From: Ensifer adhaerens
GTDB lineage: Bacteria > Pseudomonadota > Alphaproteobacteria > Rhizobiales > Rhizobiaceae
NCBI RefSeq assembly: GCF_013283195.1
Contig: NZ_JABEKT010000002.1
Span: 62,001 to 126,000 of the forward strand
Direction: 5' to 3'
Length of the DNA stretch: 64,000 bases
The notes beneath the pieces were generated by a model that did no database searches, had not been told where the DNA came from, and saw only the letters and a list, made by a program, of their open reading frames with translations. Positions 1-8,885 of this stretch are shown piece after piece (position 1 is the stretch's first letter; each line of letters starts with the position of its first letter). Position numbers and translations under genes: made by a program.

Positions 1-490
1 CCCGCCTTATCGTGCCGAGTTTCGTGGCGATCAGGTTGCTGTCCGGCAGGTTGCCGATCCTGAGCGCGACATCGATGTGATCGTCGACGAGATTGACGAG
101 CCGGTCGCCCAAAGACAGGCGCATGTTGACGTCAGGGTTGGCCTTGAGGAAATCGACGACGACAGGCAGCACGTGCAGCCGTCCGAAGACGATTGGCGCC
201 GTCATCGTCAGATCGCCCTTGATCGTCGTGTATTCCCCAGCCGCCACCCGTTCCGCCTCGTCGACACGCGCGAGGATTTCTCGCGCCGCGTCGACATAGG
301 TTCGCCCGGCCTCCGTCAGCTGGATCCGGCGATTGGTTCGGGTGAGCAATTGCGCACCGAGATGGGTTTCCAGTTCCGAAACCTTGCGACTGACCGTCGC
401 CAACGGCATGCGAAGCCGCCGCGATGCGGCAGACAGGCTCCCGCCCTCGACGACGCCGAGAAGCACGGTCATTGCATCCAGTCGATCCAT
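1..490 (-). CDS. LysR-family transcriptional regulator (partial, C-terminus beyond window)
   Basis: The reverse strand is open from an ATG at 488-490 to the left edge of the window. The visible 163 residues begin MDRLDAMTVLLGVVEGGSLS and form the LysR winged helix-turn-helix (about residues 1-60, with the A-A-S-R-R-L and T-V-S-R-K-V-S-E-L-E recognition elements), the linker helix, and the first part of the type-2 periplasmic-binding effector domain. It is divergent from the GST gene at 704, the usual arrangement for a LysR protein controlling its neighbour. Two palindromes lie in the shared 213-base intergenic region. The effector is unknown. Family assignment is firm; regulation of the GST gene is inference. 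Confidence 0.93.
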   Translation of the reverse strand, partial: MDRLDAMTVLLGVVEGGSLSAASRRLRMPLATVSRKVSELETHLGAQLLTRTNRRIQLTEAGRTYVDAAREILARVDEAERVAAGEYTTIKGDLTMTAPIVFGRLHVLPVVVDFLKANPDVNMRLSLGDRLVNLVDDHIDVALRIGNLPDSNLIATKLGTIRR

Positions 491-521
491 TTGCCTTCCA
501 GTTTACGAGAATCCATCTACC

Positions 522-534
522 AGAATGACATTCT
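522..534. promoter_or_regulatory. candidate LysR operator (AGAATGACATTCT palindrome)
   Basis: A perfect 13-base palindrome AGAATG-A-CATTCT lies 32 bases upstream of the lysR start, in the divergent lysR-GST promoter region. Its position suits an autoregulatory LysR site. No binding evidence exists beyond symmetry and location. Confidence 0.4.
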
Positions 535-615
535 ACAACCAAATTCCGGAAGGGCATAGATTGTTGAGGAAGGCGGTTCATTCCGAAGCGCCCGTGGACG
601 CTGAGCTCGCTCCGA

Positions 616-629
616 GAAAACCGGTTTTC
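616..629. promoter_or_regulatory. second palindrome GAAAACCGGTTTTC in lysR-GST intergenic region
   Basis: A perfect 14-base palindrome sits 75 bases before the GST start codon. It could be an operator half of the divergent promoter. Similar GGAAAA/TTTTCC palindromes are common in rhizobial intergenic DNA (one occurs near 63341), so a generic repeat is the alternative. Confidence 0.3.
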
Positions 630-703
630 GCTGCCGAATGATTGCACATGGTGCTTCCGGCGGCTGATCCGTCGGCGGGCCGCGATACAAGAGGACACGA
701 AAG

Positions 704-1315
704 ATGAAACTTTACCGCCATCCACTCTCGGGCCACTCGCACCGCGCCCAGCTCTTTTTAGCCCTGCTTGGTGTGCCGCATGACCTTGTCGACGTCGACC
801 TCCTGGCAAAGGCCCACAAGGCGCCCGATTTCCTCAAGCTCAATTCCTTCGGACAGGTTCCGGTGCTCGACGATGACGGCACGATCGTGAGCGACTCTAA
901 CGCCATCCTCGTGTATCTCGCCAAGAAGCTCGGTCGCTCCGACTGGCTGCCGGAAGATCCCGCCGGCGCGGCGAAAGTGCAGAAATGGCTATCGGTCGCC
1001 GCCGGCGAAATCGCGTATGGCCCGGCCGCTGCAAGGCTCGTGACCGTCTTCGGCGCGGGTCTTCGGCCGGAGGAAGTGATCGCCAGGGCGCACCGCATCC
1101 TGCAACTGATCGAAGCCGAACTCACCGACCGCGACTTCCTGCTCGGCAGCCGGCCGACGATCGCCGACGTCGCGCTCTACAGCTATGTCTCCAGTGCGCC
1201 CGAAGGCAACGTCGACCTCAGCGGCTACGCCAACGTCAAGGCCTGGCTTGGACGCATCGAGGCCCTGCCCGGTTTCGTGGGCTTCCAGAAAACGGCGGCG
1301 GGCCTCGCCGCCTGA
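704..1315 (+). CDS. glutathione S-transferase family protein
   Basis: The 203-residue product has the length and two-domain plan of soluble bacterial GSTs. An N-terminal thioredoxin-like fold covers about 1-80 and carries the cis-proline in Q-V-P-V (Pro53) and the glutathione-binding D-S-N-A-I segment (Ser65). An all-helical C-terminal domain covers about 90-200 and includes the conserved T-I-A-D-V-A-L-Y capping region. GSTs of this type conjugate or reduce electrophiles with glutathione in the cytosol. The ATG at 704 follows a GAGGA stretch. The gene is divergent from a LysR regulator and 59 bases upstream of a multi-domain oxidoreductase, with which it may be co-transcribed. The substrate cannot be predicted. 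Confidence 0.93.
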   Translation: MKLYRHPLSGHSHRAQLFLALLGVPHDLVDVDLLAKAHKAPDFLKLNSFGQVPVLDDDGTIVSDSNAILVYLAKKLGRSDWLPEDPAGAAKVQKWLSVAAGEIAYGPAAARLVTVFGAGLRPEEVIARAHRILQLIEAELTDRDFLLGSRPTIADVALYSYVSSAPEGNVDLSGYANVKAWLGRIEALPGFVGFQKTAAGLAA

Positions 1316-1374
1316 TTGCGCTGCCGGTGCGGAACGCTCCGCCCCGGCCTTTCCCGTCAGCAAGGAGAAAGCCG

Positions 1375-3435
1375 ATGCCGGACACACTTGCACCGACCGC
1401 CGCCGCGTCCCCCTGGCACGAGGGCGAACTTGCCATTCAACGCAGTCTCGGGGTCGTCGAACGCATGGACGCGCCGGGCCGCAACTTCGTTCGCGCCTTC
1501 ATGCCCGAACAGCACCGGCAGTTCTTTCCGATGCTGCCCTTCATCGTCCTTGGCGCCGTCGATCCCGCCGGTGATGTCTGGGCAAGCCTGCGGGCGGGCG
1601 AACCGGGTTTTATCCAGGCACCGGACGCACACGCCCTCGAACTTCAGCTCCCCCGCGACGGGAACGACCCCGCAGACAATGGCATGGAGGACGGCGACGC
1701 TATCGCCTTGCTGGGCATTCAGCTTGAAACCCGGCGCCGCAACCGGCTGAACGGCACCATCCGCCGGCCGGCGGACGATCGCTTTGCCGTCTCCGTCGGC
1801 CAGAGCTTCGGCAACTGTCCGCAATATATCCAGCTGCGGGATTTCTCGTTCGTGCGTGAACCAGCCGCTCCACCGCGGACGCGCGCCGTTCACCTCGGCG
1901 GTCTCGATGCGCGCACGAAAGAAATCATCGCTAACGCCGACACGTTTTTCGTCGCCTCCTATGTCGACCGCGACAACGGTGAGCGGCAGGTCGATGTTTC
2001 CCATCGCGGCGGCAAGGCCGGTTTCGTACGTATCGGCGAGGATGGCGTGCTGACGATCCCCGATTTCGCCGGCAACCTGTTTTTCAACACGCTCGGCAAT
2101 TTCATGCTCAACCCCAAGGCAGGGCTGCTTTTTGTCGATTTTGCCACCGGAGACATGCTGCAAATGACCGGCGAGGCGGAAGTCGTCCTCGCCTCGTCGG
2201 AAATCGACGCATTCCAGGGCGCGGAACGCCTCTGGCGCTTTCGACCACGGCAAGTGGTCTACCGTCCGGATGGTTTGCCACTTCGCTGGTCTGATCGCGA
2301 GGCTGGTCAGTCGCCCAATTCGCTGATGACCGGCGATTGGCAACAGACGGAGGATCGGCAGCGCGCCGCTGCCCGCGCCGGGGAATGGCGCCCGTTTCGG
2401 ATCGTGCAGACACAATCGGAGAGCACCACCATCCGCTCGCTCTACCTCGAACCGGCTGATGATGCCGGTCTGGCGCCGTTCCGCGCCGGCCAGCATCTGT
2501 CGATCCGGCTGCAAATGGACGGCAAATCCGTGGTTCGAAGCTACACGCTCTCAGCCGCCCCTTCGGACGGGGCCTATCGCCTCAGCATCAAGCGCCAAGG
2601 CGCGGTTTCGTCCTTCCTGCACGATCTCGGACCGGGCGACATTGTCGAAGCGCGGGCGCCGGCCGGCAGCTTCGTCATCGACGCTACGGAGCGCCGTCCG
2701 GCGGTGCTGCTTGCCGCCGGTGTCGGCATCACACCTGTCATCGCGATGTTGCACGACGTCCTCTATGAGGGCTTGCGCAAGCGGAGGATCCGTCCGACGT
2801 GGCTGTTCCAATCGGCCCGCAGTCTGGACGAACGCGCATTCGGTGAGGAGATTGCCTCCCTCGTCGATGCCGGCCAGGGCAAGATCCACCTGACCCGTGT
2901 GCTCAGCCAGGCGGATGGCGCACGCAAGGGCGAGGACTACGACGCCGCCGGACGCATTGATATGCCGTTGCTGCAATCCGTCCTGCCGTTCGACGATTAC
3001 GACTTCTACCTCTGTGGCCCGCGGGCTTTTATGCAATCGCTCTATGACGGGTTGCGTGGGCTCAACGTCGCCGACGCCCGTATCCACGCGGAGACCTTCG
3101 GCCTGTCCTCGCTGACGCGCAGCGCTGATCCCGGAGTGCCGACATCGGCAATGCCACCGTCGAGTACGCCTGTGCGCGTCATCTTTGCCACCTCGGCCAA
3201 GGAAGCACGCTGGCAGCCGGGCGAAGGCACGTTGCTCGACCTGGCCGAGGCGCGCGGCCTTTCGCCCGAATATGGCTGCCGCAACGGCAGCTGCGGCAGT
3301 TGCAGTACCCGCGTCCTCAAGGGCGAAGTCGCCTATCCCCAGCAGCCCTCGTTCGAGGTCAGGCAGGGGGAGGCTTTGATCTGCTGCGCCGTGCCGGCGG
3401 AAAATGACGGGCAAGCCCTTCAATTGGCCGTCTAA
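1375..3435 (+). CDS. fusion oxidoreductase: PNPOx-like FMN domain + FAD/NAD(P)H reductase + 2Fe-2S ferredoxin
   Basis: Three redox modules are fused in 686 residues. The first about 320 residues resemble the pyridoxamine-5'-phosphate-oxidase-like split barrel, expected to bind FMN. Next comes a ferredoxin-reductase module with the flavin motif R-S-Y-T-L-S near residue 388 and a nucleotide-binding G-V-G-I-T-P near 449. The C-terminus is a plant-type 2Fe-2S ferredoxin with C635-x4-C640-x2-C643 and a fourth cysteine at 670/671. Electrons would pass from NAD(P)H through FAD and the iron-sulfur cluster toward the N-terminal domain. The ATG at 1375 is chosen because AAGGAGAAA precedes it and the family homology starts here, although the frame is open from 985. 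It follows the GST gene closely. The physiological substrate is unknown. Confidence 0.88.
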   Translation: MPDTLAPTAAASPWHEGELAIQRSLGVVERMDAPGRNFVRAFMPEQHRQFFPMLPFIVLGAVDPAGDVWASLRAGEPGFIQAPDAHALELQLPRDGNDPADNGMEDGDAIALLGIQLETRRRNRLNGTIRRPADDRFAVSVGQSFGNCPQYIQLRDFSFVREPAAPPRTRAVHLGGLDARTKEIIANADTFFVASYVDRDNGERQVDVSHRGGKAGFVRIGEDGVLTIPDFAGNLFFNTLGNFMLNPKAGLLFVDFATGDMLQMTGEAEVVLASSEIDAFQGAERLWRFRPRQVVYRPDGLPLRWSDREAGQSPNSLMTGDWQQTEDRQRAAARAGEWRPFRIVQTQSESTTIRSLYLEPADDAGLAPFRAGQHLSIRLQMDGKSVVRSYTLSAAPSDGAYRLSIKRQGAVSSFLHDLGPGDIVEARAPAGSFVIDATERRPAVLLAAGVGITPVIAMLHDVLYEGLRKRRIRPTWLFQSARSLDERAFGEEIASLVDAGQGKIHLTRVLSQADGARKGEDYDAAGRIDMPLLQSVLPFDDYDFYLCGPRAFMQSLYDGLRGLNVADARIHAETFGLSSLTRSADPGVPTSAMPPSSTPVRVIFATSAKEARWQPGEGTLLDLAEARGLSPEYGCRNGSCGSCSTRVLKGEVAYPQQPSFEVRQGEALICCAVPAENDGQALQLAV

Positions 3436-3524
3436 CTCAGCTGCACCATGGCTCTGCCGCTCGCCGCGCAGCGTCGTCACAAACCTTTCGGAGAATCGTG
3501 CAAGGATGCCGGAGTGCTGTTCTA

Positions 3525-3540
3525 CCGCTCGATGGAGCGG
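3525..3540. terminator. small hairpin between oxidoreductase and SDR genes
   Basis: CCGCTC and GAGCGG flank a GATG loop, giving a 6-bp stem in the 166-base gap. There is no U-tract, so it is at best a weak terminator or attenuator. Confidence 0.25.
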
Positions 3541-3601
3541 ATAGAGCAAGGTGACTTTCAGAGCCGGGGAGGTTCTCGGCCCATCTAGAAAGGAACCAGC
3601 C

Positions 3602-4336
3602 ATGTCCAACGTTCAAGGAAAAGTCGTCGCCATCGCCGGTGCCAGCAGTGGCATCGGCGAAGCGACTGCGCGCCATCTGGCTGCAGCAGGTGCCCACGTC
3701 GTCCTCGGGGCCCGCCGCACCGACCGTCTGGCGACCCTTGCCGGCGAAATCCGCGCGGCCGGCGGCACCGCCAGCTTCCAGGCGCTCGACGTTACCGACC
3801 TTAGCGACATGCAGGCCTTCGTCGCCCATGCGGTTTCAGAATTCGGCCGGCTCGACGTCATCGTCAACAATGCCGGCGTCATGCCGCTGTCGCCGCTGTC
3901 CGCCCTCAAGGTCGACGAGTGGAACCGGATGATCGATGTCAACATCCGCGGTGTACTGAACGGCATCGCTGCCAGTCTGCCCCTCATGAACGAGCAAGGC
4001 CGCGGACAGATCGTCAACCTCTCGTCGATCGGCGGTCATGCGGTGTCGCCGACCGCAGCCGTCTATTGCGCGACCAAGTTTGCCGTCCGGGCGATCTCCG
4101 ATGGCCTTCGACAGGAGACAGATCGCATCCGCGTCAGCGTCGTCTCGCCGGGCGTCACCGAATCGGAACTGGCGGACAGCATCTCCGACGAAAGCGCCCG
4201 CAGCGCAATGCGCGACTTTCGGCGCATTGCCATCCCGGCCACCGCCATCGCTCGGGCCATCGCCTATGCCATCGAGCAGCCTGACGATGTCGATGTCAGC
4301 GAGATCATCGTTCGCCCGACGGCAAGCCCGCACTGA
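3602..4336 (+). CDS. short-chain dehydrogenase/reductase (classical SDR)
   Basis: The 244-residue product is a classical Rossmann-fold SDR. The cofactor motif appears as A-G-A-S-S-G-I-G (residues 12-19), followed by G-A-R-R, which suggests NADP(H) preference. N-N-A-G is present, and the catalytic Ser, Y-x-x-x-K (Y-C-A-T-K) and a P-G-V motif are all in place. The start at 3602 has AAGGAACC just upstream; an in-frame start at 3551 would add a tail not seen in the family. It is followed by an Atu4866-family gene and an AraC regulator on the same strand, so the three may form one unit. Substrate unknown. Confidence 0.92.
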   Translation: MSNVQGKVVAIAGASSGIGEATARHLAAAGAHVVLGARRTDRLATLAGEIRAAGGTASFQALDVTDLSDMQAFVAHAVSEFGRLDVIVNNAGVMPLSPLSALKVDEWNRMIDVNIRGVLNGIAASLPLMNEQGRGQIVNLSSIGGHAVSPTAAVYCATKFAVRAISDGLRQETDRIRVSVVSPGVTESELADSISDESARSAMRDFRRIAIPATAIARAIAYAIEQPDDVDVSEIIVRPTASPH

Positions 4337-4361
4337 TCCGGTTCAAGCGGAGCGCACGCAG

Positions 4362-4715
4362 ATGAACCTCACTTTTCCAACAGCAATGGCAGCGGGAGCC
4401 TGGACGACGTTCGGCCTTGTCCTTTCCGCCATCTCGCCAGATCCGCCATCGGCACGGGAGAAAATCATGCAGCAGGCGCCGCACCCCTATGTCGGCATGT
4501 GGGAGACCGAAGACGGGCATGTCCGCCACCACCTCCTGACGGGTGGCCGTTATGACGAAGCGCGCGGCAAGCGGCAGAGCGCCTATCGGGGACGTTATTG
4601 GGTGACCGGCGATCATATCGACTATGTCGACGATACCGGCTTTACCGCCGACGGCAATTTTGTCGACGGCGTGCTCCACCACGGCGGCATGACCCTGCGC
4701 CGGAAAGACGAGTGA
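4362..4715 (+). CDS. Atu4866 domain-containing protein
   Basis: This 117-residue protein begins with a hydrophobic stretch (about residues 5-25) that could be a weak signal peptide or membrane anchor. It then matches the Atu4866 family: V-G-M-W-E-T-E-D-G-H-V-R followed by Y-W-V-T-G-D-H-I-D-Y and D-G-V-L-H-H-G-G-M near the C-terminus. The family is a small beta-rich fold of unknown function, often encoded near SDR and AraC genes, as here. It begins 25 bases after the SDR stop. The ATG at 4362 is chosen for the leader; a shorter form starting at 4467 (M-Q-Q-A-P-H) is possible. The function is unknown. Confidence 0.8.
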   Translation: MNLTFPTAMAAGAWTTFGLVLSAISPDPPSAREKIMQQAPHPYVGMWETEDGHVRHHLLTGGRYDEARGKRQSAYRGRYWVTGDHIDYVDDTGFTADGNFVDGVLHHGGMTLRRKDE

Positions 4716-4827
4716 CAGAGGGAGCGGCGGCCGACGACATCTGCCGCTCCCTCGATATCCCGTTGAACTTGCGCTCGGAAAAGACCAACCTTTTCGGGGC
4801 GCCATTCCCCCGCGAAGGAAAACGGCC

Positions 4828-5730
4828 TTGGGCGATCTCGAAGAATTCCAGCAACTGATGGAACGCAACAGCGGCATCGACGGCGTGCTGTCGACAAAGA
4901 TACCGCACCTCATCCTGATCCGGTCGTCGAACCCGACCGAACCGATCCACACGTTGCATAAGCCCGCCGTCTGTTTCATTGCGCAGGGGTCCAAGCAGGT
5001 GATGCTGGGTGATACGGTGCAAACCTACGATCCCAACCGGTATCTCACCGTTTCGGTCGACCTGCCGGTCATCGGTCAGGTCATCGACGCATCGGCGGAA
5101 AAGCCTTATCTTTGCCTGCGCCTCGATCTGGATCCGGCCATGTTGAGCGCACTGGTGATCGAGATGGGGTCCTCGCCGTCCGATGTCGGCGCCCCGGAAC
5201 CCGGCCTGTTTCTCAGCGATGCGACGCCCGAACTGCTTGACGCCATCGTCCGGCTGCTGCGCCTGCTCGACCGGCCGGATGAAATAGCCGTGCTGGCGCC
5301 GCTGGCGGAACGCGAGATCCTTTACCGGCTGCTTGTTGGCGAACAGGGCCATCGCCTGCGCCAGATCGCCCGCGCCGAAAGCAAGCTGACCCAGGTCAAC
5401 CGCGCGATCGACCTCATCAAACGCGACTTCCGCAAGCCGCTGCGCATCGAAGATCTGGCGGCAAGAGCCAATATGGGCCTGTCATCCTTTCACCAGCACT
5501 TCAAGGCTGTGACGGCGATGAGCCCACTGCAATACCAAAAGCAGCTTCGGCTGCAGGAAGCCCGCCGGCTGATCCTCGGTCAATCCATCGATGCGGCGAC
5601 CGCAGGCCACCATGTCGGCTATGACAGCCCGTCGCAATTCTCGCGCGAATATGCCCGCCTTTTCGGTGCGCCACCGCTGCGCGACATTGCGCGGCTGCGG
5701 GCAGCGCCTTCCTACCTGCTGGAGGCCTGA
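4828..5730 (+). CDS. AraC-family transcriptional regulator (AraC_N type)
   Basis: The 300-residue product has an N-terminal AraC_N cupin-like domain (about 20-165, with H-K-P-A-V-C-F-I-A-Q-G-S-K-Q) and a C-terminal double helix-turn-helix (about 200-295). The latter carries the L-A-x-x-A-N-M-G-L-S-S-F-H-Q-H-F and G-Y-D-S-P-S-Q-F-S-R-E-Y elements. The start is read as TTG at 4828 because GAAGGAAAA sits at a proper distance; the next ATG is 4858. Such regulators commonly control an adjacent dehydrogenase operon, here the SDR and Atu4866 genes directly upstream. The effector is unknown. Confidence 0.92.
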   Translation: MGDLEEFQQLMERNSGIDGVLSTKIPHLILIRSSNPTEPIHTLHKPAVCFIAQGSKQVMLGDTVQTYDPNRYLTVSVDLPVIGQVIDASAEKPYLCLRLDLDPAMLSALVIEMGSSPSDVGAPEPGLFLSDATPELLDAIVRLLRLLDRPDEIAVLAPLAEREILYRLLVGEQGHRLRQIARAESKLTQVNRAIDLIKRDFRKPLRIEDLAARANMGLSSFHQHFKAVTAMSPLQYQKQLRLQEARRLILGQSIDAATAGHHVGYDSPSQFSREYARLFGAPPLRDIARLRAAPSYLLEA

Positions 5731-5746
5731 AGTGCGGGAACGCATC

Positions 5747-5772
5747 GGAACCTTGGCGAGGTCTGAAGGGTT
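5747..5772 (+). promoter_or_regulatory. possible EcfG/RpoE2-type promoter before the cyclase gene
   Basis: GGAAC at 5747-5751 and TT at 5771-5772 are separated by 19 bases, fitting the GGAAC-N18/19-TT general-stress consensus. The -10 reads GGTT rather than CGTT. It lies 88 bases upstream of the cyclase ATG. Confidence 0.35.
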
Positions 5773-5859
5773 GCTTGTCCTCATGCCGGACTCGGCTATT
5801 GATAATGTGCCCGGCTGGCGCCAGCGCAAACCACCGGCAGCTCAAGAGCGAGACCCGCA

Positions 5860-7080
5860 ATGAACAACGAACAGATCCGCGACATCGTTCTATGGCTGTC
5901 CGAAGAGGGACTGAAGGGCCTGGAAGAGCCTGAAATGCTTGCAGGCTTCTGTGAGAAATGTCGCGCTGCAGGCATCGACCTTGCGCGCGCGCAGGGCCTG
6001 ATCGATACGCTGCACCCAGAATTCGAGGGCCGCGCGTTCCAATGGAACAGCGAAAGCGATGTGACGCCGGAGGTCGTGCAATACTCCGCGACCACGGGAG
6101 GAGAAGCGCAGGCGAACTGGCATCGCTCGATCTTCTACCACATGCTGACGGCACGCGAACCGGAGCGGCGCGTGCGGCTCGCCCACGAGCCTTCGGTCCC
6201 CTACCAGGTACTCGACCGCCTGAAGGAAGAGGGACATACCGATTGCCTCAACATGATCCACCATTTCACCGACCGGGGTCGCGTCGGCGAAATGGACTGT
6301 TTCTATTCCTATTGGACCACGCGCCGGCAAACCGGTTTTACCGACGAGGAGATCGCGGCCCTTCGCATTCTGCTGCCGACCCTGGCGCTTGCCGTGAAGA
6401 CCACGTCCTGCGTCCGCATTATCGGCACGCTTGCCGACGTCTATCTCGGCGCCGACGCGGGCAGGCGCGTGGTCGAAGGCAGCATCGTGCGCGGCGAGGC
6501 CGAACGCATCGAAACCGTCATGTGGTTTTCCGACCTTCGCAACTACACCCGGATTTCCGACACGGCCGCGCCGGAGGACATCATCCCGTTCCTCAACGAC
6601 TATTCGGGCATGGTCATTTCGGCCATCCACGATCACGGCGGCAGTGTCCTGAAATTGATCGGCGATGGCGTGCTTGCCATCTTCAGTGCGGAAGAGCCGA
6701 CCACCGCCTGCACCAATGCCATCGCCGCCGAGCGGCAATTGCGGCGCATGCTGGTGGCGTTGAACGCCCGCCGGGAAGAGGAGGGAAAGCCGACAACCGA
6801 TGTCTATCTCGGCCTGCACATCGGCGAGGTATTCTACGGCAATATCGGCAGCCAAAACCGACTCGATTTCACCGTCGTCGGCCCCGCCGTCAACGAAGTC
6901 AGCCGCATCGCCTCGATGTGCCGCTCGATCGAGCGGCAGGTGATCATGTCGGCGGATTTCGTCGAGGCCTGCCCGCAGCAGCTGCAGGCGGACGCTGTCT
7001 CGCTCGGGCGTTTCGCGCTGCGCGGGATTGCCCGCGCCAAGGAACTGTTCACCTGGGATCCGGAACTGTTGACGGACTGA
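5860..7080 (+). CDS. class III adenylate/guanylate cyclase
   Basis: The 406-residue protein has a unique N-terminal region (about 1-205, no transmembrane segment) and a C-terminal class III cyclase domain (about 215-395). All main catalytic positions are visible: metal-binding Asp225 (F-S-D) and Asp269 (I-G-D-G), transition-state residues Asn345 and Arg349 (N-E-V-S-R), and a Lys in V-L-K-L-I-G-D-G plus the F-T-V-V-G segment expected for purine recognition. It should be a soluble cyclase making cAMP. Rhizobia carry many paralogues with diverse sensor ends, and this sensor end is unassigned. The gene stands alone, 130 bases after araC and converging on a LysR gene 9 bases away. Confidence 0.92.
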   Translation: MNNEQIRDIVLWLSEEGLKGLEEPEMLAGFCEKCRAAGIDLARAQGLIDTLHPEFEGRAFQWNSESDVTPEVVQYSATTGGEAQANWHRSIFYHMLTAREPERRVRLAHEPSVPYQVLDRLKEEGHTDCLNMIHHFTDRGRVGEMDCFYSYWTTRRQTGFTDEEIAALRILLPTLALAVKTTSCVRIIGTLADVYLGADAGRRVVEGSIVRGEAERIETVMWFSDLRNYTRISDTAAPEDIIPFLNDYSGMVISAIHDHGGSVLKLIGDGVLAIFSAEEPTTACTNAIAAERQLRRMLVALNARREEEGKPTTDVYLGLHIGEVFYGNIGSQNRLDFTVVGPAVNEVSRIASMCRSIERQVIMSADFVEACPQQLQADAVSLGRFALRGIARAKELFTWDPELLTD

Positions 7081-7089
7081 TGCCCCGGA

Positions 7090-7983
7090 TCAAACGCCGC
7101 CCTTGGCAAAAACACCGGCCAGCCAGTCGAGGAAGACGCGCACGCGCGGCGAAAGCTGGCGGTTGCGCGGATAGAGCAGGAAAACCGGTGTCGGCGTCGG
7201 GCGGCAGCTTTCAAGCACCTCGACCAACCTGCCCTCATGCAGGTCACGCTCGACATGGTATCGCGGCACCTGAATGAGCCCGAGCCCCAGCCGAGCGGCG
7301 GCAACGAAGCTTTCGGCGGCATTGACTGCGACCGTCACCGGCAGCGCGACGTGTTCGACCTTGTCCCCAACCTTGAACTCGAGCGGTATCGGAGCGCCTG
7401 AAGTCGACGAACGGAAACCGACCATGTGGTGCCCTTCCAGGGCATCGAACCTTTCGGGCTTGCCGTGGAGAGCAATATAGCCGGGTGCCGCGCAGGTAAT
7501 CTCGTCCAGCATCGTCATGCGTCGCCCGATCATGTCGCTGTCCTGCGGCTCGCCGACCCGCAGCACGCAGTCGATGCCCTCCCGCACAAGATCGACCAGC
7601 CGGTCGCCCTCGCTCATGTAAAGCTCGATCTCCGGGTAGGCCGCAAGAAAGGCGGGCAAGCTCGGCAACACGAAGTGTCGCGCGAGCGTGCCGTGCACGT
7701 CGATGCGCAGCAGGCCCTTGGGTTTGGCACCGGCAAAGGCCCCTTCCGCATCCTCGATATCAGCGAGAATGGAGAGACAGCGCTGATGGTAGGCAGCGCC
7801 ATCCAATGTCGGGCTGACATGTCGTGTCGTTCGCTGCAGCAGGCGAACGCCCAGTCGCGCTTCCAGTTGCTTGACCGCATCCGTCACCGTCGAGCGAGGC
7901 AGGCCGAGATCATCAGCGGCCTGCGTGAAACTGCGCCTCTCGACGACACGTGAAAACACGCGCATGGCGTCGAACCTGTCCAT
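7090..7983 (-). CDS. LysR-family transcriptional regulator
   Basis: The 297-residue length is typical. The N-terminal winged helix begins MDRFDAMRVFSRVVERRSFT and continues with the A-A-D-D-L-G-L-P-R-S-T-V-T-D recognition region. The substrate-binding domain covers about 90-290. It is divergent from an SDR at 8097, with a 113-base intergenic region holding an inverted repeat and three GATTAT copies. Control of the SDR is inferred from that layout. The N-terminus resembles that of the partial LysR at the start of the window, so the two are the same subfamily. Effector unknown. Confidence 0.94.
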   Translation of the reverse strand: MDRFDAMRVFSRVVERRSFTQAADDLGLPRSTVTDAVKQLEARLGVRLLQRTTRHVSPTLDGAAYHQRCLSILADIEDAEGAFAGAKPKGLLRIDVHGTLARHFVLPSLPAFLAAYPEIELYMSEGDRLVDLVREGIDCVLRVGEPQDSDMIGRRMTMLDEITCAAPGYIALHGKPERFDALEGHHMVGFRSSTSGAPIPLEFKVGDKVEHVALPVTVAVNAAESFVAAARLGLGLIQVPRYHVERDLHEGRLVEVLESCRPTPTPVFLLYPRNRQLSPRVRVFLDWLAGVFAKGGV

Positions 7984-7997
7984 TTGTTCGGCATCTC

Positions 7998-8032
7998 CGG
8001 ATTATGTTGCCAGATTATGCATGATTATCCGG
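7998..8032. promoter_or_regulatory. candidate LysR operator in divergent lysR-SDR promoter
   Basis: CCGGAT (7998-8003) and ATCCGG (8027-8032) form an inverted repeat spanning 35 bases, within which GATTAT occurs three times (8000, 8013, 8023). The position just upstream of the lysR start suits autoregulation and activation of the divergent SDR. Confidence 0.45.
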
Positions 8033-8096
8033 GGCGAGGAAGACGTCATCTTCTCCTCATCAACGAAGCAAATCCGCTTCGCGACCAAGGAGAAGC

Positions 8097-8840
8097 ATGA
8101 TGCAGGACCAAACAGACAGGGTTGCCATCGTGACCGGCGCCTCGCGCGGTATCGGCGCGGCGATTGCCGAACGCCTGGCCGCTGACGGCTTCACGGTCGT
8201 CATCAACTATGCCGGCGACGCAGCTTCCGCCGAAAACCTGGCCTGCAGGATCGAAGCAAACGGCGGCCGCGCCTTGACCGCCAAGGCCGATGTCGCCGAT
8301 CCCGAAGCGGTCAAGCGCATGTTCGACGCAACCGAGGCCGCCTTCGGCGGCATCGACGTACTCATCAACAATGCAGGGATCCTGAAGACTGCGGCGCTTG
8401 CCGAAACCAGCGATGACGAGTTCGATCGCCACTTCGCCATCAACACCAAGGGCACCTTCAACACGCTTCGCGAAGCGGCAAGGCGCATGCGCAGCGGCGG
8501 CCGGATCGTCAACTTCTCCTCGACGACGCTTGCCCTCAACCTGCCGGGCTATGCCGTCTACAACGCCACCAAGGCGGCCGTCGAAGCACTGACGCACGTC
8601 TTTGCCAAGGAGCTTCGTGGACGCGATATCACCGTCAACGCCGTGGCGCCGGGCCCTGTTGCGACGGACCTGTTCCTGTCGGGCAAAAGTGAGGATCTTG
8701 TCGCACAATTTGCCAAGATGCCGCCGCTGGAGCGGCTTGGCCAGCCGGGGGATATCGCCAGTGTCGTGGCGTTCCTGGTGGGGCCTGCCGCCGGCTGGGT
8801 CAACGGCCAGATCCTGCGCGCCAATGGCGGCCTTGCCTGA
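8097..8840 (+). CDS. short-chain dehydrogenase/reductase (3-oxoacyl-ACP-reductase-like)
   Basis: A 247-residue classical SDR: T-G-A-S-R-G-I-G cofactor motif near the N-terminus, N-N-A-G, the catalytic Ser in V-N-F-S-S-T, Y-N-A-T-K, and the V-A-P-G-P-V-A-T-D segment. The C-terminal W-V-N-G-Q-I-L-R-A-N-G-G is typical of FabG-like enzymes that use NAD(P)H to reduce keto groups. The start has AAGGAGAAG upstream. The ATG is doubled (8097 and 8100). It is divergently paired with a LysR gene, its likely regulator. Substrate unknown. Confidence 0.92.
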   Translation: MMQDQTDRVAIVTGASRGIGAAIAERLAADGFTVVINYAGDAASAENLACRIEANGGRALTAKADVADPEAVKRMFDATEAAFGGIDVLINNAGILKTAALAETSDDEFDRHFAINTKGTFNTLREAARRMRSGGRIVNFSSTTLALNLPGYAVYNATKAAVEALTHVFAKELRGRDITVNAVAPGPVATDLFLSGKSEDLVAQFAKMPPLERLGQPGDIASVVAFLVGPAAGWVNGQILRANGGLA

Positions 8841-8885
8841 TACGTTCGACCCACCGACCAATGATGTGGGGTGCGGACTGTCGCT

